Part shown: positions 1-8,793 of the stretch, one piece after another
How the letters are laid out: the number at the start of each line of letters is the position of its first letter
Position numbering within the stretch: the first letter of the stretch is position 1
Source of the DNA: a filamentous cyanobacterium ESFC-1
GTDB taxonomy: Bacteria > Cyanobacteriota > Cyanobacteriia > Cyanobacteriales > Spirulinaceae
Direction: 5' to 3'
Length of the DNA: 64,000 nt
Assembly (NCBI GenBank): GCA_000380225.1
Contig: KB904821.1
Location: forward strand, 62,001-126,000
Made by a program: the position numbers and the translations under genes
Notes under the pieces: generated by a model
The model's database searches: none
The model's input: only the letters and a program-made list of their open reading frames with translations
Told to the model about the DNA's origin: nothing

Positions 1-513
1 AAGACCTACGCTCACCAATCCAGTAGCGATCGCAAAGAAGTGGCACAAGTGACCCACAGCATTGAAACGGTGTTGGAATTGTATTACAACCAACTCAAAA
101 AAGGGGTAGAAGTCAATCGCGATTATCAAGAAGTCCCGCCCATTCCTTGTTATCCTGACGAACTGATGCAAGTCTGGACAAATTTAATTCATAATGCTTT
201 GCAAGCGATGAATTATCAAGGTACATTAGATATCCGTGTTTTCCCGGAAGGAAATGATCTCGCTGTGGCAATTTCAGATTCGGGTTGTGGTATTTCCGAT
301 GAACTCAAAGCTAAAATATTTGAACCCTTTTTTACAACAAAAGCAGCAGGAGAAGGCAGTGGCTTAGGATTAGATATTGTGCATAAAATCGTCAAAAAAC
401 ACGAAGGACGCATTGATTTAACCAGTCAACCCGGACAAACAACGTTTACTGTTTGGTTACCCATTAATGATACCGACTCCCCTTCAATTTTGCCGGAATC
501 TCCGACTACCTAG
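1..513 (+). CDS. Sensor histidine kinase, C-terminal fragment (5' end outside window)
   Basis: The frame is open from base 1, so the gene starts upstream of the window; the GTG at 40 is internal. The visible 170 residues are the end of a dimerisation helix and a complete HATPase_c domain: N box (NLIHNALQAM), G1 box (ISDSGCGI), F box (FEPFFTTK) and G2 box (GSGLGLDIV). It would bind ATP and autophosphorylate a His lying upstream. The protein ends about 20 residues after the ATPase domain, so no C-terminal receiver is fused. A stand-alone receiver follows 94 bases downstream on the same strand and is the obvious candidate partner. The input domain cannot be seen. Confidence 0.9.
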   Translation, partial: KTYAHQSSSDRKEVAQVTHSIETVLELYYNQLKKGVEVNRDYQEVPPIPCYPDELMQVWTNLIHNALQAMNYQGTLDIRVFPEGNDLAVAISDSGCGISDELKAKIFEPFFTTKAAGEGSGLGLDIVHKIVKKHEGRIDLTSQPGQTTFTVWLPINDTDSPSILPESPTT

Positions 514-607
514 GCCGGTTTCCCTAAACCGCAAAAATTCCGTTTAAAATAAAGTCAAAGTCCTTAATATCTTTATCCTTATAGATTTTAGTTGAATTTC
601 TAAGCCC

Positions 608-997
608 ATGGCTAATACTGCAATTTTATGTGTTGATGACGAACCTGTGATTTTAGATAGTCTCAAAGAGCAATTGCGTCGTCGTTTTGGCAATCGCTAT
701 CTTTATGAAGTCGCCGAATGTGCTGATGATGCTTGGGAAATTATCGAAGAATTAAACGAGGAAGAAGTGGAAATTCTCGTCATTGTTTCCGATTGGTTGA
801 TGCCGGGAATCAAAGGGGATGAATTTTTAACAAAGGTTCATCAAAAGTATCCCAAAATTGTGAAAGTAATGCTCACAGGTCAAGCGGATGCTGAGGCCAT
901 AAAACGAGCAACGCGGGATGCAAATTTACACGGTTGCTTGTATAAACCTTGGTCAGAAGATGAGTTAGCCGAAACGATTATTTCAGGACTGGAGTAA
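608..997 (+). CDS. Single-domain response regulator (REC)
   Basis: A 129-residue stand-alone receiver with all catalytic positions: acidic pair D10/D11 in CVDDEP, phosphoacceptor D62 in SDWLMP, T90 in MLTGQAD and K113 in YKPW. It has no output domain, so it probably acts by phosphotransfer or protein-protein interaction. It is closely related to the first receiver of the next gene (shared CVDDEP, ILDSLKEQL, SD.LMP, KVMLTGQADA and KPW blocks at identical spacing), which points to a local duplication. Its stop is 3 bases before the ATG of the hybrid kinase, so the two are almost certainly co-transcribed and translationally coupled. Confidence 0.93.
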   Translation: MANTAILCVDDEPVILDSLKEQLRRRFGNRYLYEVAECADDAWEIIEELNEEEVEILVIVSDWLMPGIKGDEFLTKVHQKYPKIVKVMLTGQADAEAIKRATRDANLHGCLYKPWSEDELAETIISGLE

Positions 998-1000
998 ATC

Positions 1001-2956
1001 ATGAATCGTTTGACCATTGTTTGTGTGGACGATGAGCCGATTATTTTAGATAGTCTCAAAGAACAGCTTAAGCGATCGCTACCCGATACCATTGACATCG
1101 AAATCGCAGATAGTGGTGAAGAAGCCCTAGAGATTATCGAAGACTTGGCCGAGGAGGACATTGAAGTTCCGGTGATTGTGTCGGATCAGTTGATGCCGGA
1201 TATGCCAGGGGATGTGTTATTGACGATTTTACACGAAAATTACCCCAAAATGCTCAAAGTCATGCTCACGGGGCAAGCAGACGCGCAAGCGGTGGGAAAT
1301 GCGGTCAATACGGCGAATTTATATCGCTATATTGCCAAGCCTTGGGACGAAACTGATTTGATGTTGACGATTAAAGAGGCGTTGCGGTGTTACGAACAAG
1401 ACCGACAATTAGCCGAACAAAATCACATTTTACAAGAATTGAATGCGTCCTTAGAGCAGAAAGTGATCGATCGCACCCAAGCCCTAGAAAAAGAAATTAG
1501 CGATCGCAAGCGGGCCGAAATCGCCCTCAAACAAGCCAAGGAAGCCGCAGAAGCCGCCAGTCACGCTAAAAGTGAGTTTTTAGCCAATATGAGCCATGAG
1601 TTGCGAACGCCCCTTAATTCCATCTTAGGCTTTACCCAAATACTCGATCGCGATCGCACCCTCGGCGCACCTCAAAAACAATACCTCAACATTATCAGCA
1701 GCAGCAGCGAGCATTTACTCGATCTGATTAACGATGTGTTGGAAATGTCGAAAATCGAAGCGCGACGCATCACCCTCAATACCACCCAGTTTGATTTATT
1801 AGAATTGCTCAACGCCCTTGAATCCATGCTGCGTCTCAAAGCCGAGGCCAAAGATTTACAATTCGATTTTGACCTGGCCGCGGATTTACCCAGCTACATC
1901 GAAGGGGATGAAAGTAAATTGCGTCAAGTGTTGCTGAATTTACTCAGCAATGCCATTAAATTTACCCATCAGGGTAGCGTCAGCCTCAAAGTCAGCCATC
2001 AAGCCCAGAGCAACACCACCACTCAGTTACATTTTGCCGTTACCGACACCGGAGAAGGCATTGCTACCCCGGAATTAAGCACCATTTTTGAACCCTTTGT
2101 GCAAACCGAAAGTGGTCGTCGCGCCAGTCAGGGAACGGGATTGGGGTTAGCCATTAGTCAGCAATTTGTCACCCTGATGGGGGGGCAGATGAGCGTCGAA
2201 AGTTGTATTAACCAAGGTAGTTGTTTTCGCTGCCAAATTCCCGTTAAAATCGTCGAGCGATCGCGCCGTCAGATTCAGTCCCAACCGCAACAAGCGATCG
2301 CGATCGCCGGAAACCCCCAACAGTATCGCATTCTGGTAGTAGACGATAAATGGGAAAATCGCCGCTTATTGGTAGAAATCATGAAAAACCTCGATTTAAC
2401 CGTGCGAGAAGCCGAAAATGGAGCCGACGCGATCGCCCTGTGGCAAGAATGGCAACCCCACCTGATCTGGATGGACTTACGAATGCCCGTCCTTGATGGT
2501 TATCAAACCACCCGCCGCATTCGCGAACTCGAACAACAACATTCCCAACCCCATCCCACCAAAATTATCGCCGTAACCGCCAGTGTTTTAGCCGGAGAAG
2601 AAACCGCCATCATGGCCGCAGGTTGTGATGATTTTGCCCGCAAGCCCTTTCGAGAAAACCTGTTGTGGGAAAAAATGGCCCGGCATTTAGAGTTAAGCTA
2701 CATTTATGAAGATTTACCCGCGACTGTCGTTGATTCAGACTCAACCAACCAAGCCGCTATGGGTTTAATCGACCAAATGCCCAAACCTTGGATTGCCGAC
2801 TTACATCAAGCCGCCAAAGCTGGAGATGATGTGCTAATCTACGACCTGATCGAGCAAATTCCACCGGAATACCAAGCTTTAGCCGAAAAGTTAACCGATC
2901 TTGCCGATAACTTTGATTTTCGTCAACTGAAACAATTAACTCAATTGTCCTCATGA
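1001..2956 (+). CDS. Hybrid histidine kinase, REC-HisKA-HATPase-REC
   Basis: A 651-residue cytoplasmic hybrid kinase without membrane segments. Order: REC1 (about 1-125; D62, T90, K113), a coiled coil (about 135-190), HisKA with phospho-His H199 in NMSHELRTPLNS, HATPase_c (N box LLNLLSNAIKFT, G1 VTDTGEGI, G2 GTGLGLAIS), then REC2 (about 437-560; VVDDKWEN, MDLRMPVLDG, KPFRE) and a short helical tail resembling an Hpt-like or linker region. Because a receiver is the only recognisable input, it probably integrates phosphate from another kinase such as the one at 1-513. It overlaps the next gene by 4 bases (ATGA), so it is coupled to the diguanylate cyclase downstream. Confidence 0.93.
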   Translation: MNRLTIVCVDDEPIILDSLKEQLKRSLPDTIDIEIADSGEEALEIIEDLAEEDIEVPVIVSDQLMPDMPGDVLLTILHENYPKMLKVMLTGQADAQAVGNAVNTANLYRYIAKPWDETDLMLTIKEALRCYEQDRQLAEQNHILQELNASLEQKVIDRTQALEKEISDRKRAEIALKQAKEAAEAASHAKSEFLANMSHELRTPLNSILGFTQILDRDRTLGAPQKQYLNIISSSSEHLLDLINDVLEMSKIEARRITLNTTQFDLLELLNALESMLRLKAEAKDLQFDFDLAADLPSYIEGDESKLRQVLLNLLSNAIKFTHQGSVSLKVSHQAQSNTTTQLHFAVTDTGEGIATPELSTIFEPFVQTESGRRASQGTGLGLAISQQFVTLMGGQMSVESCINQGSCFRCQIPVKIVERSRRQIQSQPQQAIAIAGNPQQYRILVVDDKWENRRLLVEIMKNLDLTVREAENGADAIALWQEWQPHLIWMDLRMPVLDGYQTTRRIRELEQQHSQPHPTKIIAVTASVLAGEETAIMAAGCDDFARKPFRENLLWEKMARHLELSYIYEDLPATVVDSDSTNQAAMGLIDQMPKPWIADLHQAAKAGDDVLIYDLIEQIPPEYQALAEKLTDLADNFDFRQLKQLTQLSS

Positions 2957-4374
2957 GCGATCGCGCCGCCCAACCCCCGAAAGCTGATATCCTCGTCGTA
3001 GACGATCGCCCCAACAATCTACGCTTGCTTTCTACTATGTTGTTAGAGCAAGGTTATCAAGTCCGCAAAGCCGTCGATGCGGAAATGGCTCTCACCGCCA
3101 TTGAAACCGCTTATCCCGATTTGATTTTACTCGACATCTTGATGCCGAATATGAACGGTTATGACCTGTGTCAGTTGTTGAAAAATCGGGAAGACACCCG
3201 CGACATTCCCATTATCTTTTTAAGCGCCCTCGAAGAACCCTTAGATAAAGTTACCGCCTTTGAAGTCGGGGGGGCAGACTACATCAGCAAACCCTTTCAA
3301 CTCGAAGAAGTTTTAGCCCGCATTAATTATCAACTCACCATTCAGCGACAACGCCAAGAACTCGCGGCCAAAAATCAGCATTTGCAGCAAGAAATTTACG
3401 AACGCCAACAAGCCCAAGAAATCTTGCATCAATCCCGCGCTTTGTTGTCGAGTATTTTGAATTGTTCCCTAGATGGCGTGGCGGCCATGGAAGCAGTCCG
3501 TAATACTAAAGGTGATATCCGCGATTTTCGCTGTTTGGTGGTCAATCCCCTGGCGGTGCGGGTAGTGGGACGCGAACGGGAGGATTTGGTGGGCAAAGTA
3601 GTTTTTAAAAAACTACTTGCACCCATCGATGCGGGACTTTTTGACGTGTTTGTGGAGTTAGTAGAAACCGGAAAAGCCGTCAAACAAGAAGTTTCCTTAC
3701 AACGAGACGATGAGGAAACGTGGTATCAGTTTGTAGCGGTGAAATTAGGGGATGGGTTTGCAGTCACCTTTCGCGATGTGACGGAGTACAAACAAGTAGC
3801 ATTGTCTTTGTCTCAAGCCAATCACGAATTACAGCGTCTTTCAACTATGGACGGCTTGACTCAAGTGGCGAATCGTCGTTATTTTGATTTGTACTTTGAG
3901 CAAACTTGGCAGCAATGTCGCAAAAACCAAAAGCCTTTGGCCTTGATTTTGGGGGATGTGGATTATTTTAAACGGTATAACGATACTTATGGTCATCAAT
4001 CAGGCGATCGCTGCTTGCAAAAGGTGGCTCGCACCATCGAACAACGCCTCAAGCGTCCTGGGGAATTAGTCGCTCGTTACGGCGGTGAGGAATTTGCGAT
4101 TTTGTTACCCAACGCTGATGAATATTGGTCGCTGCAAGTGGCTGAGTTGATTCGGGCCGATATCCAAGCTTTAGAAATTGAGCATCAATCGTCCGATGTG
4201 AATGAATATATTACGATTAGTTTGGGCATTGCCAATGCGATCGCCGATGACGAGACGACCCTTGAGACAATTCTGCAAATGGCAGATCAAGCCATGTATC
4301 AAGCTAAAAATCAGGGACGCAACCGCTCTATCGCTTTTAACCAAAATTTAGAACTCCTAGACTTTGATGATTAA
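2953..4374 (+). CDS. Response-regulator diguanylate cyclase, REC-PAS-GGDEF
   Basis: 473 residues. An intact receiver (about 10-130; D17/D18, phosphoacceptor D61 in LLDILMP, K113 in SKPF) is followed by a short coiled coil, a PAS domain (about 160-280) and a GGDEF domain (about 290-460). The active-site motif is GGEEF (377-381), a functional variant, so synthesis of c-di-GMP from two GTP is expected. The position of the inhibitory I-site reads RPGE rather than RxxD, so product feedback inhibition may be weakened. The 4-base overlap with the hybrid kinase makes that kinase the likely phosphodonor. No EAL or HD-GYP domain is attached. Confidence 0.93.
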   Translation: MSDRAAQPPKADILVVDDRPNNLRLLSTMLLEQGYQVRKAVDAEMALTAIETAYPDLILLDILMPNMNGYDLCQLLKNREDTRDIPIIFLSALEEPLDKVTAFEVGGADYISKPFQLEEVLARINYQLTIQRQRQELAAKNQHLQQEIYERQQAQEILHQSRALLSSILNCSLDGVAAMEAVRNTKGDIRDFRCLVVNPLAVRVVGREREDLVGKVVFKKLLAPIDAGLFDVFVELVETGKAVKQEVSLQRDDEETWYQFVAVKLGDGFAVTFRDVTEYKQVALSLSQANHELQRLSTMDGLTQVANRRYFDLYFEQTWQQCRKNQKPLALILGDVDYFKRYNDTYGHQSGDRCLQKVARTIEQRLKRPGELVARYGGEEFAILLPNADEYWSLQVAELIRADIQALEIEHQSSDVNEYITISLGIANAIADDETTLETILQMADQAMYQAKNQGRNRSIAFNQNLELLDFDD

Positions 4375-5743
4375 CGTTCTCAAGTCCTCGCAAATTTGGA
4401 TTATTGGTCGCAACAGCGATCGCAGCGCCTTAGTGTTAAAGTTGCTGTCTCAACAAGGCGATCGCGTCTACCCTTTTACAACCGCCGCCGACACCTTGCA
4501 AGCCCTCGCTGAAAGTTTACCCGATGCGATCGTTTTGTTTTTAGATTTACCCGACGCGAATAGTTATGAGTTTTGCGATCGCCTCAAAAATACGCCTAAA
4601 GCCAGTGCAATTCCCGTGATTTTTATGGCCGATACCGCCGCCGATTTGGATATTGCCAAAGCCTTTGAAGTTGGGGCCGCAGACTATATTACTTCCCCCA
4701 ACAACAAAAGCGAAATTTTAGCGCGGGTGCAAAATCAACTCAACATCCAAAATGCCCTCAAACTGCTCACCGAACAGAATTTGCTCTTAGTCGAAGAAAT
4801 CCGCGATCGCGCCACGGCAGAAGGCGCTCTGAGACTGTCTGAGGAGAAATTCGCCAAGGTCTTTCAAGCCAATCCCAGCGCGATCGCGATCGCCCGTCGC
4901 AGCGATGGCCGCTTGATCGACATGAACGAAATGTTCAGCAGCCTCACCGGATACGCCACCGCCGAAGCCTTTGGCCGCACCGCCGCCGAACTCAACCTCT
5001 GGCTCAATCCTCACACCCCCACCCGCCTTCACCGCAAACTCCTCAAAGAAGGCAACTTTCGCAACGCCCAACTCGAAATTCGCTCTAAAAACAACATTAT
5101 TCACACCGTCCTCCTTTCGATTGAAAGCATTAACCTGCAAGGAGAACCCTGTTTGCTCACCCTAGCCAACGACATCACCGAACGAGTCAAAGCCGAAACC
5201 GCCCTACAAAAAGCCAATCAAGATTTGCAACGCCTAGCCACCCTCGACGAACTCACCCAAGTGGCCAATCGTCGCTCGTTCCAAGAAGTATTACACAAAG
5301 AATGGCGACGACTGCGCCGGGAAAATCAGCCCATTTCCTTGATTTTGTGCGATATTGACCACTTTAAGCTGTATAACGACACCTACGGTCATCAAGTGGG
5401 GGATTATTGCCTCAAACAAATCGGCGGCGCGATCGCCCAAAGTGTCAACCGTCCCGCCGATTTAGTAGCCCGTTACGGCGGCGAAGAATTTGCCGTCATT
5501 CTGCCCAACACCGACTTAGCCGGGGCCACCATCGTCGCCGAAAAAATCCGAGCCAATATCGAAGCTCAGAATTTAACCCATATTAAATCAAAAACTGCCG
5601 ATTACGTCACCGCCAGTTTCGGCGTAGCCACCTCCATCCCCGACCACATTCTCTCCCCCGAAACCTTAATTTGTGTCGCGGATTTATGTCTCTACGAAGC
5701 GAAAAAGCAAGGCCGCAACCGCGTTGTAGCTGAAACGTTTTAG
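4367..5743 (+). CDS. Diguanylate cyclase with degenerate receiver, pseudoREC-PAS-GGDEF
   Basis: 458 residues, paralogous to the preceding cyclase and overlapping it by 8 bases. I place the start at the ATG at 4367; a TTG lies one codon upstream. The receiver fold is recognisable but has lost its phosphorylation chemistry: the acidic pair is G14/R15, the phosphoacceptor position aligns with F58, and the conserved Lys aligns with S110. The PAS domain (about 160-280) and GGDEF domain (about 290-455) look intact, with GGEEF and an upstream RPAD that fits the inhibitory I-site RxxD. So this enzyme should be active and product-inhibited but not controlled by phosphorylation. It may pair with its neighbour or respond to a PAS ligand. 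Confidence 0.9.
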   Translation: MINVLKSSQIWIIGRNSDRSALVLKLLSQQGDRVYPFTTAADTLQALAESLPDAIVLFLDLPDANSYEFCDRLKNTPKASAIPVIFMADTAADLDIAKAFEVGAADYITSPNNKSEILARVQNQLNIQNALKLLTEQNLLLVEEIRDRATAEGALRLSEEKFAKVFQANPSAIAIARRSDGRLIDMNEMFSSLTGYATAEAFGRTAAELNLWLNPHTPTRLHRKLLKEGNFRNAQLEIRSKNNIIHTVLLSIESINLQGEPCLLTLANDITERVKAETALQKANQDLQRLATLDELTQVANRRSFQEVLHKEWRRLRRENQPISLILCDIDHFKLYNDTYGHQVGDYCLKQIGGAIAQSVNRPADLVARYGGEEFAVILPNTDLAGATIVAEKIRANIEAQNLTHIKSKTADYVTASFGVATSIPDHILSPETLICVADLCLYEAKKQGRNRVVAETF

Positions 5744-6228
5744 GTGTTGGTTATTGGTTGTTGGTTGTTGGTTATTAGTTGTTGGTTATTAGTTGTTGGT
5801 TATTAGTTGTTGGTTATTAGTTATTAGTTATTAGTTATTGGTTATTAGTTATTGGTTATTAGTTATTGGTTATTGGTTGTTGGTTATTAGTTGTTGGTTA
5901 TTAGTTGTTGGTTATTAGTTGTTGGTTATTGGTTATTGGTTATTGGTTGTTGGTTATTAGTTATTGGTTATTAGTTGTTGGTTGTTGGTTGTTGGTTATT
6001 AGTTATTAGTTATTGGTTATTAGTTATTGGTTGTTGGTTATTAGTTATTGGTTATTAGTTATTAGATTAATTATTCTTTGTTAATTGTAAATTATTAATT
6101 GTAAATTGTTCATTGTAAATTGTTAATTGTAAATTATTAATTGTAAATTGTTCATTGTAAATTGTTAATTATTAATTGTACATTGTAAATTGTTAATTGT
6201 AAATTGTACATTGTAAATTGTACATTAT
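5744..6228. repeat. Short tandem repeats with 7-nt periodicity (TTGGTTR/TTAGTTR) followed by AATTGTAA-type repeats
   Basis: The whole spacer between the convergent diguanylate and adenylate cyclase genes is low-complexity. From about 5744 to 6062 it is an uninterrupted run of heptamers TTGGTTA, TTGGTTG and TTAGTTG/A in varying order. From about 6066 to 6228 it changes to a second family built from TTAATTGTAAATT and TTCATTGTAAATT. This resembles the short tandemly repeated repetitive (STRR) sequences of filamentous cyanobacteria, though the unit differs from the classical ones. No gene is visible here. Confidence 0.9.
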
Positions 6229-8793
6229 TCACTTATGCGTCATCGTGTTAATACCATCCCAACTATCCGGGGGGGGAGAATTAAGATACTTTTGCGATCG
6301 CGCAATATGAATAAGAGTAGCGCGGTCTTGCGGATAAAGATCGCGAGCCGCCATAAAGTAATTCAAAGCCTGATTAAAATGCCGTTGATTGTAAGCAGAA
6401 CGGCCTTGGTGATACAACCCCAAAAATGATTCTAACTCGCTATCAACGCGATCGCCCGCCAACCCAATCAACTCATAAATACTCACCGCCTGCGTTTTCC
6501 CCTTCACCCGCGTTTTATCCAACTCCCGCGTAATCAGCTTGTCTCCCCCACACAAATGGCGCGTAAACTCACTGATAATAATGTCGCAGCCGTACTCCTT
6601 CGTCAAACTCTCCAAACGAGAACTCAAATTCACCCCATCCCCAATCGCCGTATAATCCATCCGCTTACTCGAACCAATATTCCCCGAAACCACCTCTCCC
6701 GAACTCACCCCAATCCCAATCCGAATTAGAGGCTGATTCTCAAACAAGCGATTCTTATTAAACTCCACCAAACGGCGACGCATATCCAACGCCGACAACA
6801 CCGACAGCCAAGCGTGATTTTCCTGCAACGGTAACGGCGCACCAAACACCGCCATCAACGCATCCCCAATAAACTTATCCAGCGTCCCCTCATAATTAAA
6901 CACCGCCTCCACCATCGTTTCAAAATACTGATTCAGCAGCGTCACCACTTCCGTTGCTTCCAAGTTTTCCGTCATCGTCGTATAGCCACGAATATCCGCA
7001 AACAAAATCGACACCTCCTTGCGTTCCCCCACCATCAGGGCTTCGTCCCCCAACTCCATCACCCGGTCAGCCACCCCAGGGGTCATATAGCGATACAGCG
7101 TCGATTTCATGCGCTTCTCGCTGCTGATATCCTCCAAAACGACCAATCCCCCCCGCGCCTCCCCTTCCGGGTTAGTCAGAGGATTTACCGTCAAGTTGAC
7201 ATTACGTTCCAAAATCCGCACTTGGTCTGCCGTTAACGTCGCCCCGGTTTGATTCTCCACAGGTTTCTCATTCCAGGGTAAATAAACTTCAGGATTCTCC
7301 CCTTGAGGAATCGCCAGAATAGATGCACTGTCCTGACTCACTTTCGGATTGGTATAAATCCCCACCTTGAGAGTTTGTTCGGGAACATAATGCTTCGCCC
7401 CCATATTGAGGCTATCTTGAACGCGAAACTGAAGATGGTCTACCGGAACCACCTCCCACACATACCGCCCGACAAGCTTGCATTCCCAAAACGACCGCAC
7501 CTTGGGGTTATGAAACTCCGACTCTGGACAGCCCAACAATTCAATCGCTGCATCATTAATCGTGACAATCTTGCCATCTAAATCCGTCGAAATCACCGCA
7601 TCCGATAAACTTTCGAGAATATCCTTTTGATACTGCTTTTCGGTTAAAACCGTTTCAAATAACTTGGCATTTTCAATCGCAATCCCCGCTTGAATATTAA
7701 ACGCCTGCATAAATTCTTCATCAGACGTGGTGAAACTGCCTTGTTCTTTATTAATCAACTGCGTCACACCAATTAACTCACCACTAGAGTTATAAACAGG
7801 CATACACAAAATATTGCGGGTGAGATAACCCGTGCGTTTATCCGCCGATGGGTCAAAACGGGGGTCTTTATAAGCATCAGTAATATTGAGACTTTTACCC
7901 GTCGAAGCCACATAACCCGCAATACCGCGATTCACCGGAATCCGTAAATCCAGAGTTTTTTTGCCATCTGCGGTGTTAACTTTTGTCCACAACTCGCCTT
8001 TTTCTTTACTCAATAACCATAAAGTACTGCGGTCAGCTTTCATCAAGCGCCGGGCTTGTTCCATCACCGCTTTGAGCGTCGCTTCGAGGTCGAGGCTTTG
8101 CCCCAAACTAGAAGTCGCCTTGAGCAATGCCGAAGCCCCCCGTTGATTGCGAGCCGCCATGTAGAAAGATTGGCAAGTTTCGAGGATAATGCCAATCGAA
8201 GACGCAAAATCGTGGAAACGGGCCTCGTCTTCTTCATCAAACGGCACATCTCCCGCTTTATTAAGCAGTTGCACCACCGCCACCACTTGGCCGCGACTGC
8301 TCACAATGGGCATACACAGCAAAGTTTTAGTATTGTAGCCCGGACGCTCGTCAATTTCCGGGTTAAAAATCGGGTGTTGATAAGCGTTAGGGATATTGAG
8401 AGATTTTCCCGTCGCGGCTACATAACCAGAAACCCCCACATTAATCGGGATACGGAGGTCTTTCGGTTCGCCATTTTCTGTATTAACTTTTGCCCAGAGC
8501 AATCCTTTGGTAGAATCAACCAGGAAAATGATCGTGCGATCGGCTTTGAGGATTTGGCCGATTTTCAGGGTAAAGGCTTCCATAACCTGTTCGAGCATGG
8601 TTTCGAGAGCCTCGTTGTTGATCATATCGAGGGCCCGGAGAAACTGCTGAAACTCCGCCGTGATAAAATCCAGCAAACAGATAAACTCGGCAATCGATAA
8701 ATCCTTAACCCGATTGGTTAAGGCATTGGCTCGATTAAATTGTGTTAATTGTGTGAGGGTTGCGAGGATACTTCCCGTGTTGGATAGTGTCAT
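6229..8793 (-). CDS. cyaB: Class III adenylate cyclase, GAF-GAF-PAS-CHD (CyaB type)
   Basis: 854 residues from the ATG at 8793 (an in-frame TTG lies three codons upstream). Domain order is GAF-A, GAF-B, PAS and a class III catalytic domain (about 590-780), then a short TPR-like tail. This is the architecture and length of Anabaena CyaB1/CyaB2 (about 860 residues), whose GAF domains bind cAMP. Both GAF domains end with NK-plus-acidic (NKFDE-like) stretches. Catalytic residues are all present: metal ligands D600 (FADIRGYT) and D644 (FIGDALMAVFG), purine-selecting K640 and T715, and transition-state N722 and R726. K640/T715 indicates ATP rather than GTP. It is predicted to be soluble. The symbol is by architecture; a specific CyaB1/CyaB2 assignment is not possible. 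Confidence 0.9.
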   Translation of the reverse strand: MTLSNTGSILATLTQLTQFNRANALTNRVKDLSIAEFICLLDFITAEFQQFLRALDMINNEALETMLEQVMEAFTLKIGQILKADRTIIFLVDSTKGLLWAKVNTENGEPKDLRIPINVGVSGYVAATGKSLNIPNAYQHPIFNPEIDERPGYNTKTLLCMPIVSSRGQVVAVVQLLNKAGDVPFDEEDEARFHDFASSIGIILETCQSFYMAARNQRGASALLKATSSLGQSLDLEATLKAVMEQARRLMKADRSTLWLLSKEKGELWTKVNTADGKKTLDLRIPVNRGIAGYVASTGKSLNITDAYKDPRFDPSADKRTGYLTRNILCMPVYNSSGELIGVTQLINKEQGSFTTSDEEFMQAFNIQAGIAIENAKLFETVLTEKQYQKDILESLSDAVISTDLDGKIVTINDAAIELLGCPESEFHNPKVRSFWECKLVGRYVWEVVPVDHLQFRVQDSLNMGAKHYVPEQTLKVGIYTNPKVSQDSASILAIPQGENPEVYLPWNEKPVENQTGATLTADQVRILERNVNLTVNPLTNPEGEARGGLVVLEDISSEKRMKSTLYRYMTPGVADRVMELGDEALMVGERKEVSILFADIRGYTTMTENLEATEVVTLLNQYFETMVEAVFNYEGTLDKFIGDALMAVFGAPLPLQENHAWLSVLSALDMRRRLVEFNKNRLFENQPLIRIGIGVSSGEVVSGNIGSSKRMDYTAIGDGVNLSSRLESLTKEYGCDIIISEFTRHLCGGDKLITRELDKTRVKGKTQAVSIYELIGLAGDRVDSELESFLGLYHQGRSAYNQRHFNQALNYFMAARDLYPQDRATLIHIARSQKYLNSPPPDSWDGINTMTHK

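Noticed and set aside
5744-6062. CRISPR array
   Set aside because: The units are contiguous 7-mers without unique spacers between longer direct repeats, and no cas gene is present.
8056-8700. 214-codon plus-strand ORF inside the adenylate cyclase gene
   Set aside because: It is antisense to the GAF domains, with no start context or family resemblance.
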